Of a stretch of 64,000 nucleotides of DNA, positions 45,128-53,221 are shown piece after piece. Every line of letters starts with the position of its first letter. The first letter of the stretch is position 1. The notes under the pieces are model-generated. The model searched no databases and was not told the origin of the DNA. It saw only the letters and a list, made by a program, of their open reading frames with translations. Origin of the DNA: Lacrimispora algidixylanolytica (GTDB lineage: Bacteria > Bacillota > Clostridia > Lachnospirales > Lachnospiraceae). A program made the translations under genes and the position numbers. The stretch lies in the NCBI RefSeq assembly GCF_003609635.1, contig NZ_MCIA01000035.1, forward strand, positions 62,001 through 126,000, given 5' to 3'.

Positions 45128-46915
45128 ATGAGAAAAAAGCTTTGGCTACCTTTCTTGCTGCTATTGTTGCTGTTTGTTATTTATTTTATATGTTTCAGAA
45201 AAGAAGTCTCCCGAACGTGGGAGCAGGTCAATGGTCCGTATGGAGGTTATATCCATTGCATGGCGGTTGAAGATGAGAAGCTTTTTGCCGGTACGCAGGG
45301 AAATGGAATATTTTTCTCTACCGATCAAGGGGCTAACTGGAAGGAGGTTAATGAAGGTTTAACAAGCAATAATATTTATTCCTTGGCCATAAGTGGCACA
45401 AAGATTTTTGCGGGAACCGACGGAGGTATCTTTGTTTCATCTACGGATGATATCCGCTGGGAACCCACTGATTCCAGGTGGAACGATATCATGGTATTCT
45501 CCATTGCAATTGATCATGAAAATCTCTACGCTGGCACCAGCAGAGGTATATTCTATTCTGAGGATAATGGAATAAACTGGAAAGAAGTAAATCAAGGATT
45601 AACTTCAAGCACTGTAAATTCTATCATTATAAGTGGTACAGACTTATTTGCAGGAACAGAGGATGGTGGCATCTTTCGTTCCGATGATCACGGAGCTAAT
45701 TGGATTCAGGTCAACAATGGACTGACCAAACTGCAAGTCAATTCTCTTGCTGTAAGTGGATCTGCAATCTATGCCGGTACTCTTTTGGGAGGTGTATTTA
45801 TGTCAGATAACAACGGTGAAAGCTGGCAATCCATGGGTATGGGAGAGACCAGTACAAATATTAATTCCCTTTTTACAAAGGGAGCCAATATTTTTGCAGG
45901 AACAGAGGAAGGCATATTTGTTTTTGACGGCACTGGCTGGAAGGCGGTTAACAATGGTTTGTCCAATCATTTTGTATATACCTTGATTGCAGATGAATCC
46001 TATGTATATGCCGGTACCAACGGGGGAGGCGTTTTTCTTTCTGCTGACAACGGTGAAAACTGGGATCAAATAAATGAAGGATTATTAAATACCCATATCA
46101 GTTCTTTTGCTTCTCGCAATGCCGAGATCTATGCCGGCACCAGTGGGTCAGGAGTTTTTCTTTCCCAGGATGGAGGAATGAATTGGAAAGAAGCTAGTTC
46201 CGGTTTAACAAACCCCTTCGTCTTTTCTTTGGCAATGAACGATACCGGTATTTTCGCTGGAACAAACGGTGGAGGAATATTTTTATCCACGGATAAGGGC
46301 AGTAGTTGGAATGAGATTAATTCTGGTTTGACTAATAAGTTTGTTTACTCAATCACAGTAAGTGGAGATGATATCTTTGCAGGCACCTTTGGAGGTGGGA
46401 TTTTCCGGTCCAGTGACAATGGGCAGAACTGGAATAGTGTAAATCAAGATTTGACTAATTATTATATCAGTTCTCTTACTGCTAGCGGTACGGATATTTA
46501 TGCTGGAACCTTTGGAAGCGGAGTCTTCCGGTCCCTTGATCGTGGTGAGAACTGGGAAGAAGTAAATAGCGGTATGATCAATGCTCAGATTTTTTCATTA
46601 ACGGGTAGCAGTTCCTTTCTCTTGGCGGCAACACCTGGCGATGGAGTGTTTCTATCTACAAATAAAGGTGACAGTTGGAAGCCAGTAAATACAGGACTGA
46701 CCAGTGGGAATATCAATACTCTTGTAGTGAAGAATTCTACTGTTCTCGCCGGTACCTACGGTGGTGGCATGTATCAATCTTTAAATAAGGGAAATAGCTG
46801 GAGCGAATTTAATTCAGGTCTGGAATCAAATGACGTTTACTCCGTCTTAATGAGTGATAAAGATATCTTGGCCGGGACCAGTGGCAGAGGTGTCTGGAAA
46901 CGAGCTGGCAAATAA
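45128..46915 (+). CDS. Membrane-anchored beta-propeller protein with BNR/Asp-box (YCF48/sortilin-like) repeats
   Basis: The 595-residue protein has one N-terminal hydrophobic anchor (residues about 5-23, uncleaved or lipid-free). About thirteen repeats of roughly 42 residues then fill the rest. Each ends in an Asp-box (S-x-D-x-G-x-x-W, e.g. SDDHGANWIQVNNGLT) and begins with an IFAGT strand, predicting one or two propellers outside the cell. It could bind glycans or proteins; catalytic sialidase residues are not apparent. AAGGGG supports ATG 45128, since the open frame before it overlaps the terminator. It is carried by element 2. Confidence 0.85.
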   Translation: MRKKLWLPFLLLLLLFVIYFICFRKEVSRTWEQVNGPYGGYIHCMAVEDEKLFAGTQGNGIFFSTDQGANWKEVNEGLTSNNIYSLAISGTKIFAGTDGGIFVSSTDDIRWEPTDSRWNDIMVFSIAIDHENLYAGTSRGIFYSEDNGINWKEVNQGLTSSTVNSIIISGTDLFAGTEDGGIFRSDDHGANWIQVNNGLTKLQVNSLAVSGSAIYAGTLLGGVFMSDNNGESWQSMGMGETSTNINSLFTKGANIFAGTEEGIFVFDGTGWKAVNNGLSNHFVYTLIADESYVYAGTNGGGVFLSADNGENWDQINEGLLNTHISSFASRNAEIYAGTSGSGVFLSQDGGMNWKEASSGLTNPFVFSLAMNDTGIFAGTNGGGIFLSTDKGSSWNEINSGLTNKFVYSITVSGDDIFAGTFGGGIFRSSDNGQNWNSVNQDLTNYYISSLTASGTDIYAGTFGSGVFRSLDRGENWEEVNSGMINAQIFSLTGSSSFLLAATPGDGVFLSTNKGDSWKPVNTGLTSGNINTLVVKNSTVLAGTYGGGMYQSLNKGNSWSEFNSGLESNDVYSVLMSDKDILAGTSGRGVWKRAGK

Positions 46916-46920
46916 TGATA

Positions 46921-46976
46921 GATGCTGTATATTCTAAATGCTTTTAAGAGAGGCATAGAATATACAGCATTTTTAT
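46921..46976 (+). terminator. Intrinsic terminator after the beta-propeller gene
   Basis: ATGCTGTATATTCTA (46922-46936) pairs perfectly with TAGAATATACAGCAT (46956-46970), followed by T4AT4. Confidence 0.92.
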
Positions 46977-47128
46977 TTTATTTCATCAAGGATTAATCTC
47001 ATCATTATCTGTGATATCTCTATATTCGTAAGTGGGTTGTGTAACGTGATATAAAATGGTTTCATTGCATAGGACAATCCGAGAATTGCATAGATTAAAA
47101 TGGAATAATGAGGAGAGGATGAATTGAT

Positions 47129-47368
47129 TTGACAAGCAAAGAAATCCCGGATATTCCTTTGGTAGACATTGAGGATCTGGTTGATATTAGAACGGTTAAC
47201 ATAGATATGGATCTGCCCAAAGATCAAAGAATCCAAAGTTTTCTAAAGCAGATTAAGAATCCATATTTATTCCGGTGTGGTGATATGGTAATCCAGTCTG
47301 TTTTCTCAGATACAGAAATTACGTTAGATGAGCGATTAAAACAATTCTTCCGCATAGAAAGCAGTTAA
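47129..47368 (+). CDS. Small DUF6870-like protein next to the recombinases
   Basis: The 79-residue acidic protein (IPLVDIEDLVDIRTVNI... NPYLFRCGDMVIQSVFSDTE) resembles the small proteins that precede serine recombinase genes in many Lachnospiraceae mobile elements, which I associate with DUF6870. The start is TTG 47129 with a GAGGAGAGG site 10 nt upstream. The function is unknown; its position makes it a candidate excision or directionality factor, which is inference only. Confidence 0.7.
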   Translation: MTSKEIPDIPLVDIEDLVDIRTVNIDMDLPKDQRIQSFLKQIKNPYLFRCGDMVIQSVFSDTEITLDERLKQFFRIESS

Positions 47369-47470
47369 ATGGCTGATTTGAAAAAGCAAAAACTAGGGTT
47401 TGAGCAGGTGAAGGTTATCAGATTATATGACATAGGTATAAAGGGAATAGAACAGAGATGGAGCATATAG
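47369..47470 (+). CDS. Possible 33-residue peptide
   Basis: An ATG at 47369, immediately after the stop of the previous gene, opens a 33-codon frame (MADLKKQKLGFEQVKV...). It is basic and could be translated by coupling. There is no independent ribosome site, so it may be a remnant of a longer gene. Confidence 0.3.
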   Translation: MADLKKQKLGFEQVKVIRLYDIGIKGIEQRWSI

Positions 47471-47530
47471 GGATAAACATAAAGCCGCCTGAGTTTTTGC
47501 TGATTTAGTAAATTCTTAGGAGGTTTTTTT

Positions 47531-49165
47531 ATGGAAACAAAAAAAGAAAACAAGCAATACAAAGCGGCCATATACATCCGGTTATCAAAAGATGATGGGG
47601 ATAAACCAGAAAGCAACAGCGTAACCAATCAAAGAGATTTGATTCGTTCCTACCTAAAGTCAAAACCGGAGATAGAAGTATGTTCAGAGCGAGTTGATGA
47701 TGGATATAGTGGAGTTTCATTTGAGCGCCCAGCAATAAAGGAACTCTTAGCTGATATAAAAGCTGGGATTATTGACTGCGTGGTCGTAAAGGATTTGTCC
47801 CGTTTTGGAAGGAATTATATTGAAACTGGTAGATACATAGAACAGGTCTTTCCCTTTCTAGGAGTCAGATTTATCGCAATAAACGATGGGGTTGATAGTG
47901 GAACCATAAAGAGTCAGTCGGATGGCATTGTAATTCCGTTTAAGAATCTAATTAACGATGCTTACAGTCGTGATATCTCTATGAAAGTGAGAAGCCAGAT
48001 CAAGGTAAGACATACCAGGGGCGAATACATTGGGGCATTTCCAGTTTATGGGTATATCCGGTCGAAAGAAGATAAGCACAAATTGGAAATTGATGAGTTT
48101 GCAGCAATGACCGTTAGGGATATTTTTAAATGGAAAACAGAAGGGTATAGCAATCAGAGGATCGCGCAGCACCTAAATGCTGCTGGAATACTATCACCTT
48201 TAGAATATAAAAGAATGCTTGGGTGGGCATTTAGTACTTCTTTTAAGCTTAAGCCCATGGCAAAATGGTCTGCTCAGTCTGTAGGACGCATCTTGGAAAA
48301 TGAAATATATACTGGCACTATGGTCCAAGGGAAAGAAAGCGCTCCCAATTATAAAGTAAAGAAAAAATTCAAAAAGCCAAGGTCAGAATGGGCAATTGTG
48401 GAGAATACTCATGAACCTATTATAACAAAAGAGGATTTTTTCCTTGTAAGCCGTATTTTATCTGCGGATACCAGAACGGCTCCAATGCAGCAGGAGCTTT
48501 ATCCTTTTTCCGGTATTTTAAAATGCAGTGAATGCCATAAAAGCATGATTCGCAGACCCGTCAACTCCAATGGCAAGACCTACATCTATTACACCTGTCG
48601 GACCAACAAAGAGGATAAAGAAAAATGCAAGAATTCAAACCGGATTAGTGAACATCAGCTACTAGCCGGTGTGAAAGAGGTAATGAAGCTGCACATTGGA
48701 GTGATTAGTAAGAGTGATGACATGATAAATTATATAGAAACACTTCCCATGGAACACATGCAAGTTAAAAAGCACAGGCAACGAATTCAAAAGAAACGGG
48801 AAGAATATGAATATTATCAAAACCTAAGTATGGGTTTATATGAGGATTATAAAAAGGAAATTCTAAATAGAGAAAACTACCTTACAATAAAATCAGTTTA
48901 TGAAAATTTCATTGCGGAGATATCAGATGCTATCGATGTTTTGGAACGTGACATATCAGAGATATTACAGAAAAAAGATATGACGAATCAGTGGATCGAG
49001 GATTATAGAAAAAATCAAAATATTACAAACTTAAACCGCTCCATTTTATTATCCCTGGTCAGAGAGATTGTAGTTTATGATAAAAACCATATACAAATGC
49101 ATTTTAATTATTTTGATGAGACTATAAAATTAAAGGATAACAATGACAATGGCCAGACCAAATAG
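47531..49165 (+). CDS. Large serine recombinase A of element 2
   Basis: The first of three tandem large serine recombinases (544 aa). The catalytic Ser19 is in AAIYIRLS. The resolvase domain continues through VVKDLSRFGRNYIETGRYIE, and a recombinase domain lies at about 165-285. A zinc ribbon FSGILKCSECHKSMI and a C-terminal coiled coil follow. AGGAGG supports ATG 47531. Possible partial pairing of the ribosome site with upstream GCCGCCTGAG sequence may limit expression. Its 3' end overlaps recombinase B by 23 nt. Confidence 0.93.
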   Translation: METKKENKQYKAAIYIRLSKDDGDKPESNSVTNQRDLIRSYLKSKPEIEVCSERVDDGYSGVSFERPAIKELLADIKAGIIDCVVVKDLSRFGRNYIETGRYIEQVFPFLGVRFIAINDGVDSGTIKSQSDGIVIPFKNLINDAYSRDISMKVRSQIKVRHTRGEYIGAFPVYGYIRSKEDKHKLEIDEFAAMTVRDIFKWKTEGYSNQRIAQHLNAAGILSPLEYKRMLGWAFSTSFKLKPMAKWSAQSVGRILENEIYTGTMVQGKESAPNYKVKKKFKKPRSEWAIVENTHEPIITKEDFFLVSRILSADTRTAPMQQELYPFSGILKCSECHKSMIRRPVNSNGKTYIYYTCRTNKEDKEKCKNSNRISEHQLLAGVKEVMKLHIGVISKSDDMINYIETLPMEHMQVKKHRQRIQKKREEYEYYQNLSMGLYEDYKKEILNRENYLTIKSVYENFIAEISDAIDVLERDISEILQKKDMTNQWIEDYRKNQNITNLNRSILLSLVREIVVYDKNHIQMHFNYFDETIKLKDNNDNGQTK

Positions 49166-50804
49166 GAATAACCGGGAGGTAATGTCTGAATCAGATATAA
49201 GATCCACGGATAAGAAAGATACAACCTTCCTTACAGCCATTTATGCTCGTCTTTCCATTGAGGACAATGGAATCGACAGCGATTCTATCGAGACTCAGAT
49301 CTATTATTTGCAAAAGCACGTAAAAGAGCAGAAAGAATTGGAGCTCATATCTACATACTGTGATAATGGGATGACAGGAACTAACTTTGAGCGACCAGGA
49401 TTTCAAGCCATGTTAAGTGACATAAAAAGTAAAAAAATCAATTGTATCGTTGTAAAGGATCTGTCCCGATTTGGTAGAAATTATATGGAGGCTGGTAATT
49501 ATCTAGAAAATATTTTCCCCTATTATGGTGTGCGTTTTATATCTGTAAATGACAATTATGACAGCTTGGAAGTGACCGCCAATGAAGCGCTGGCTCTGTC
49601 ACTTAAAAATGTTTATCATGATATTTATGCGAAAGATATTTCCAGGAAGATCTGTACCTTGTTTGATGTTAAAAAAAAGAAGGGTTTATATCTGGGCAGA
49701 TTTGCCCCTTATGGTTATAAGAAATCAAATATGAACCCATATCAGTTAGAGATAGAAGAGGAAACGGCTTCTGTTGTAAGAGAGATATTCTCACTTAGGA
49801 TCAAGGGGATGGGAGTTATAAAAATCGCCAGATGGCTAAATGATCAGGGAATAAGATCTCAGTCTTGCAGGCTTTATGAATTGAGAAAATTAAAGGGAAC
49901 CAACGGGGAGGCCAACGCGCTATGGTCAGGATCATCTGTAACTGGAATTTTAGAGAATCCAGTCTATTGCGGCTGTATCGTGGAACGAAAGTCAGAACAG
50001 TCCTATTACAAAGGAGGCAAAAAAAGATTGATTCCAAAGGAAGAGTGGAAGTATATTGAAAATACGCACGAAGCGATCATAGATCAGGGTACTTTTATAA
50101 AAGCTCAAACGATAATGGAGGAATCAAAGAAAAACAAGAAAGAAAACCATAGTACGAAACAGGAGCAAACCGAGAACAGATTAAAAGGTCTTGTTACTTG
50201 TGGTTATTGCCATGGGAAGATGATGCGTGACAGTGGATATTTTACCAGAGATGGTAACTTGATACATTATCGCTTAATTTGCCGTAGGAAATATATGAAG
50301 CAATCCGTATGCAACGCACCCAGTGTATTGGAAACTGAATTGATTTCTGCGGTAAGCGTAACTGTTAGAAATCAACTGATTGTACTGGCAGATTTATGGG
50401 ATTTGGGTATAAGGTATAAGAAGCAAGTGGAATGCCAGGAGAAAGCCCATGGCATAGCTGAAAAATGGGAGCATAACCAGGCGGTCTTTCGGGAGGTGGA
50501 TATAAAAGCACTTGAACTATACGATGATTACAAAAGAGGTTTGTTATCAGATAGTGAATTTATTTACGCGCAAAAAAAGTATGAAGAACAAAAAAACGTA
50601 CTTAAGATAGATGTTAAGAGTTTAAAAGAGCGGCAAACCGAGGAAAAGCAAACGGCAGATTATGAGATTTGTCTAAATGAATTATTACAAGGAAACAGCA
50701 ATAATAGTATGACAGGAGAATTGTGGAATCATCTGATTGATAAAATAGTAGTTTGCCGTAAAAAGATTGAAATACATTATACATTCTGCGGAGAATATGA
50801 GTAG
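49143..50804 (+). CDS. Large serine recombinase B of element 2
   Basis: The second recombinase (553 aa) has a longer N-terminus before the resolvase domain and catalytic Ser38 in TAIYARLS. IVVKDLSRFGRNYMEAGNYL, a recombinase domain and a zinc ribbon LVTCGYCHGKMM are intact. ATG 49143 overlaps the preceding gene; ATG 49182, just after GGGAGG, is an alternative start that would also keep the catalytic Ser. It is most likely translationally coupled to recombinase A. Confidence 0.92.
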   Translation: MTMARPNRNNREVMSESDIRSTDKKDTTFLTAIYARLSIEDNGIDSDSIETQIYYLQKHVKEQKELELISTYCDNGMTGTNFERPGFQAMLSDIKSKKINCIVVKDLSRFGRNYMEAGNYLENIFPYYGVRFISVNDNYDSLEVTANEALALSLKNVYHDIYAKDISRKICTLFDVKKKKGLYLGRFAPYGYKKSNMNPYQLEIEEETASVVREIFSLRIKGMGVIKIARWLNDQGIRSQSCRLYELRKLKGTNGEANALWSGSSVTGILENPVYCGCIVERKSEQSYYKGGKKRLIPKEEWKYIENTHEAIIDQGTFIKAQTIMEESKKNKKENHSTKQEQTENRLKGLVTCGYCHGKMMRDSGYFTRDGNLIHYRLICRRKYMKQSVCNAPSVLETELISAVSVTVRNQLIVLADLWDLGIRYKKQVECQEKAHGIAEKWEHNQAVFREVDIKALELYDDYKRGLLSDSEFIYAQKKYEEQKNVLKIDVKSLKERQTEEKQTADYEICLNELLQGNSNNSMTGELWNHLIDKIVVCRKKIEIHYTFCGEYE

Positions 50805-50840
50805 CAATTTGTATGATTAGAACTACTGAAAAGGAGGTGT

Positions 50841-52376
50841 GTGAAGATAAAGGAACAGCCTACAGTCGCTATTTATCTGCGTATTTCTGATGAAGATGAA
50901 GCGCTAGAGTTGGGAGGCGAGAGCAACAGCATCTCCGGACAAAGAATGTTGTTAAATGATTTTGTCTCTAATCATAAGGATTTATATAACTACCGCGTAG
51001 TTGAGGTGGAGGATGACGGATACAGCGGAACTAATTTTGATCGCCCTGGCGTTCAACGATTGTTAGAAATGGCAAAGAGAAAAGAAATTCAGTGTATCGT
51101 TGTAAAAGACTTTTCTAGATTTGGGCGAAATTATTTAGAAGTTGGAAATTATCTGGAGCAAATCTTCCCCTTTTTACGCATACGCTTTTTTTCTGTCAAT
51201 GATAATTTTGACAGCTTTTGCAATGCGGGTGCCGCCGGTTCTCTAGAGGTAGGGTTTAAAAATATCATCTATGAAGCATATAGCAAGGATCTGTCTGTAA
51301 AAATTAAGAGTGTACGCAAATCAAAAGCAGAACAGGGAAAATTTGTGACTGCTTTTGCACCTTATGGATTCAAAAAGGATGATAACAACAGAAATAAGCT
51401 GGTTATTGACCAGGAGTGTGCCCCTATTGTCATCCAAATTTTTAAGTTATATTTAAGTGGTTCTACAAAAACGGAAATAGCCAGACGGTTAAACCAAGAA
51501 GGCGTTCTTTGTCCTATGATGATACGGAAAAAACGGGGTGAGAATTTCAATAGGAATGGATGCAGCGATACCTGTATCTGGACCGTTGGGACCGTATCTC
51601 ATATATTAGCGGATCAAAGGTATACAGGGGATGCAATTTATGGAAAGAGTAAGCCAGAGTCGGTAGGAAGCAAAAAGGAAATTAAGATACCAAAAGATCA
51701 GTGGATTATTGTTCCTGATGCCTATGAAGAGATCATATCTCATGAGGAATTTGAGGCAGTGCAAACATACAAAAGAACATACAAAAAAAAAGGAAATTCA
51801 GTCGTATGTAAGAGTTCATTCTCTAAAAAAACAATATGTAAATCATGCGGCCATTTAATGACACGAATCCATCAAGGGAAAAAGATACTCTATTGTTGCA
51901 AAACGGGGAGGAACTTATATCATAGTACCTGTTATCAAGGCAAAATAGAAGAAGCTCAATTGGAAGAAGCACTATTGACTTGCTTTAACAATCTAGCAGC
52001 TATCACACGACAAACCGATAATATTCGAAAAAAAACTCAGGATATTTCAGTGGCGCATTGTGACGGATTACAGAAAATAGAGTTAGCCATCGCAAGGAAA
52101 AAGGGGAAATATCTTGCATTCTATGAAGCTTATAAACAAAAGAAACTATCAGAATTAGATTTTAGGAAAAAATTAAATGACCTAGAGAAGTCCCTTGATA
52201 CATTACAGAAGCAATATGATGAGATGGAACCATGTTTTCTTAGAGAAAACGAAGAGAAACATACGATATCAAAGGAAACCATTCATTCTCTAGTAGAATT
52301 CATAGCAATTGAATCCAATGGATCTCTATCAATTAAGTGGAATTTTATAGATCCATACCAATATACGCTTTCCTAA
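50841..52376 (+). CDS. Large serine recombinase C of element 2
   Basis: The third recombinase (511 aa) has catalytic Ser16 in VAIYLRIS, followed by the IVVKDFSRFGRNYLEVGNYL helix, a recombinase domain, a zinc-ribbon motif KTICKSCGHLMTR and a coiled coil. The start is GTG 50841, only 3 nt after AAGGAGG, and no other in-frame start would keep the catalytic Ser. The stop lies 35 bp before the right junction with sigK, the usual place for the integrase of a sigK element. Confidence 0.92.
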   Translation: MKIKEQPTVAIYLRISDEDEALELGGESNSISGQRMLLNDFVSNHKDLYNYRVVEVEDDGYSGTNFDRPGVQRLLEMAKRKEIQCIVVKDFSRFGRNYLEVGNYLEQIFPFLRIRFFSVNDNFDSFCNAGAAGSLEVGFKNIIYEAYSKDLSVKIKSVRKSKAEQGKFVTAFAPYGFKKDDNNRNKLVIDQECAPIVIQIFKLYLSGSTKTEIARRLNQEGVLCPMMIRKKRGENFNRNGCSDTCIWTVGTVSHILADQRYTGDAIYGKSKPESVGSKKEIKIPKDQWIIVPDAYEEIISHEEFEAVQTYKRTYKKKGNSVVCKSSFSKKTICKSCGHLMTRIHQGKKILYCCKTGRNLYHSTCYQGKIEEAQLEEALLTCFNNLAAITRQTDNIRKKTQDISVAHCDGLQKIELAIARKKGKYLAFYEAYKQKKLSELDFRKKLNDLEKSLDTLQKQYDEMEPCFLRENEEKHTISKETIHSLVEFIAIESNGSLSIKWNFIDPYQYTLS

Positions 52377-52411
52377 TTTACATTTCTTTTGTCCCTACTG
52401 GAACAGACGAA

Positions 52412-52480
52412 TATGTCTCAAGGCTTGAGAAAAAGGCATTGGAGAGGTTGCGGGCAGAATTAAAAAAGTATAACATCTAG
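52412..52480 (+). CDS. sigK: sigK, C-terminal piece (end of region 4.2)
   Basis: From the split Tyr codon TAT 52412-52414 the frame reads VSRLEKKALERLRAELKKYN then I and TAG (52478-52480). This is the missing end of the sigma region 4.2 recognition helix and the C-terminus of a SigK/SigE-type factor. It follows the G-I-S-R-S-Y at 43987-44004 exactly as in intact sigma-K proteins. It has no start codon or ribosome site of its own. A hairpin follows at 52486. Confidence 0.88.
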   Translation, partial: YVSRLEKKALERLRAELKKYNI

Positions 52481-52485
52481 TGAAT

Positions 52486-52519
52486 AAAGCAGGGGCAATT
52501 GCATAAGTCCCTGCTTTTA
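52486..52519 (+). terminator. Terminator-like hairpin after sigK
   Basis: AAAGCAGGG pairs with CCCTGCTTT across an AT-rich loop, followed only by a short T-rich stretch. It fits the end of the original sigK transcript. Confidence 0.65.
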
Positions 52520-52522
52520 AGC

Positions 52523-52551
52523 TTGAAGCATGCTAATAATTTTGGTACAAT
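52523..52551 (+). promoter_or_regulatory. Promoter of lepB
   Basis: TTGAAG (52523-52528), 17 bp, TACAAT (52546-52551). Confidence 0.65.
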
Positions 52552-52585
52552 ATAGAAATATAAAACAGTAAAGGACAGGCATTTT

Positions 52586-53158
52586 ATGAAGGAAGAGAAG
52601 AAAGAACAAGGCATAGACAAAGCTAAGGTGAACTGGAAAAAAGAGTTATTTGAGTGGGTCAAGATTATCTTAATGGCTTCTGCCATTGCACTTTGCCTTA
52701 ATACCTTTATCATTGCCAACAGTAGGATACCAAGCGGATCTATGGAAAAGACCATTATGACAGGAGACCGTGTATTTGGTTCTCGGCTTGCTTACAAATT
52801 CGGAGAAGATCCAAAACGCGGGGATGTTGTGATTTTCGATCATCAGACTGGGCCGGGTTCTGCAGAAACTCGTCTGGTAAAACGAATCATAGGCCTTCCC
52901 GGAGAGACTGTGGATGTACGAGAGAATAAGATTTATATCAACGAGTCACAAACCCCACTGCCAGAACCGTATCTGCCAGAGGCCATGGAGACGAATGAAT
53001 TTCACTTTGAGGTACCAGAAGGCCGCTATCTGATGTTTGGAGATAACCGTAACAACTCTGCGGATGCAAGATACTGGCCCGACCCATACGTGCCAAAGGG
53101 TAAAATACTGGCTAAAGTCTTAATTCGATATTACCCTAACATTAGGCCGATCCGTTAG
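52586..53158 (+). CDS. lepB: Signal peptidase I
   Basis: This is a membrane-bound leader peptidase. One N-terminal transmembrane helix (about 24-44) is followed by the catalytic Ser in SRIPSGSMEKT and the general-base Lys in RLVKRIIGLPGETVDV. The C-terminal FGDNRNNSADARYW box is conserved. The 190 residues match the short Gram-positive type. It is transcribed from its own promoter just downstream of sigK. Confidence 0.95.
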   Translation: MKEEKKEQGIDKAKVNWKKELFEWVKIILMASAIALCLNTFIIANSRIPSGSMEKTIMTGDRVFGSRLAYKFGEDPKRGDVVIFDHQTGPGSAETRLVKRIIGLPGETVDVRENKIYINESQTPLPEPYLPEAMETNEFHFEVPEGRYLMFGDNRNNSADARYWPDPYVPKGKILAKVLIRYYPNIRPIR

Positions 53159-53221
53159 TAAGGGGTTCCAAAAGTTGGTAGGGTGAATATATTAAAAGAA
53201 AAAAGGTAAGTTCAATGGCGT

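Larger units (their letters stand above)
44002..52411 (+). mobile_element. Second sigK intervening element (8410 bp) with three serine recombinases
   Basis: The left junction is inside codon TAC 44002-44004 and the right junction inside codon TAT 52412-52414. Only TA is shared at the two ends (44002-44003 and 52412-52413). Deleting the 8410 bp joins GISRSY to VSRLEKKALERLRAEL, restoring a perfect region 4.2 and the stop codon. The element carries a secreted polysaccharide deacetylase, a beta-propeller protein, a DUF6870-like small protein and three tandem large serine recombinases next to its right end. The junctions are seen in sequence; mobility and excision are inferred. Confidence 0.85.

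Noticed and set aside
46973-47236. 87-codon - strand frame between the propeller gene and the DUF6870-like gene
   Set aside because: It overlaps the terminator and the better supported + strand gene and has no ribosome site.
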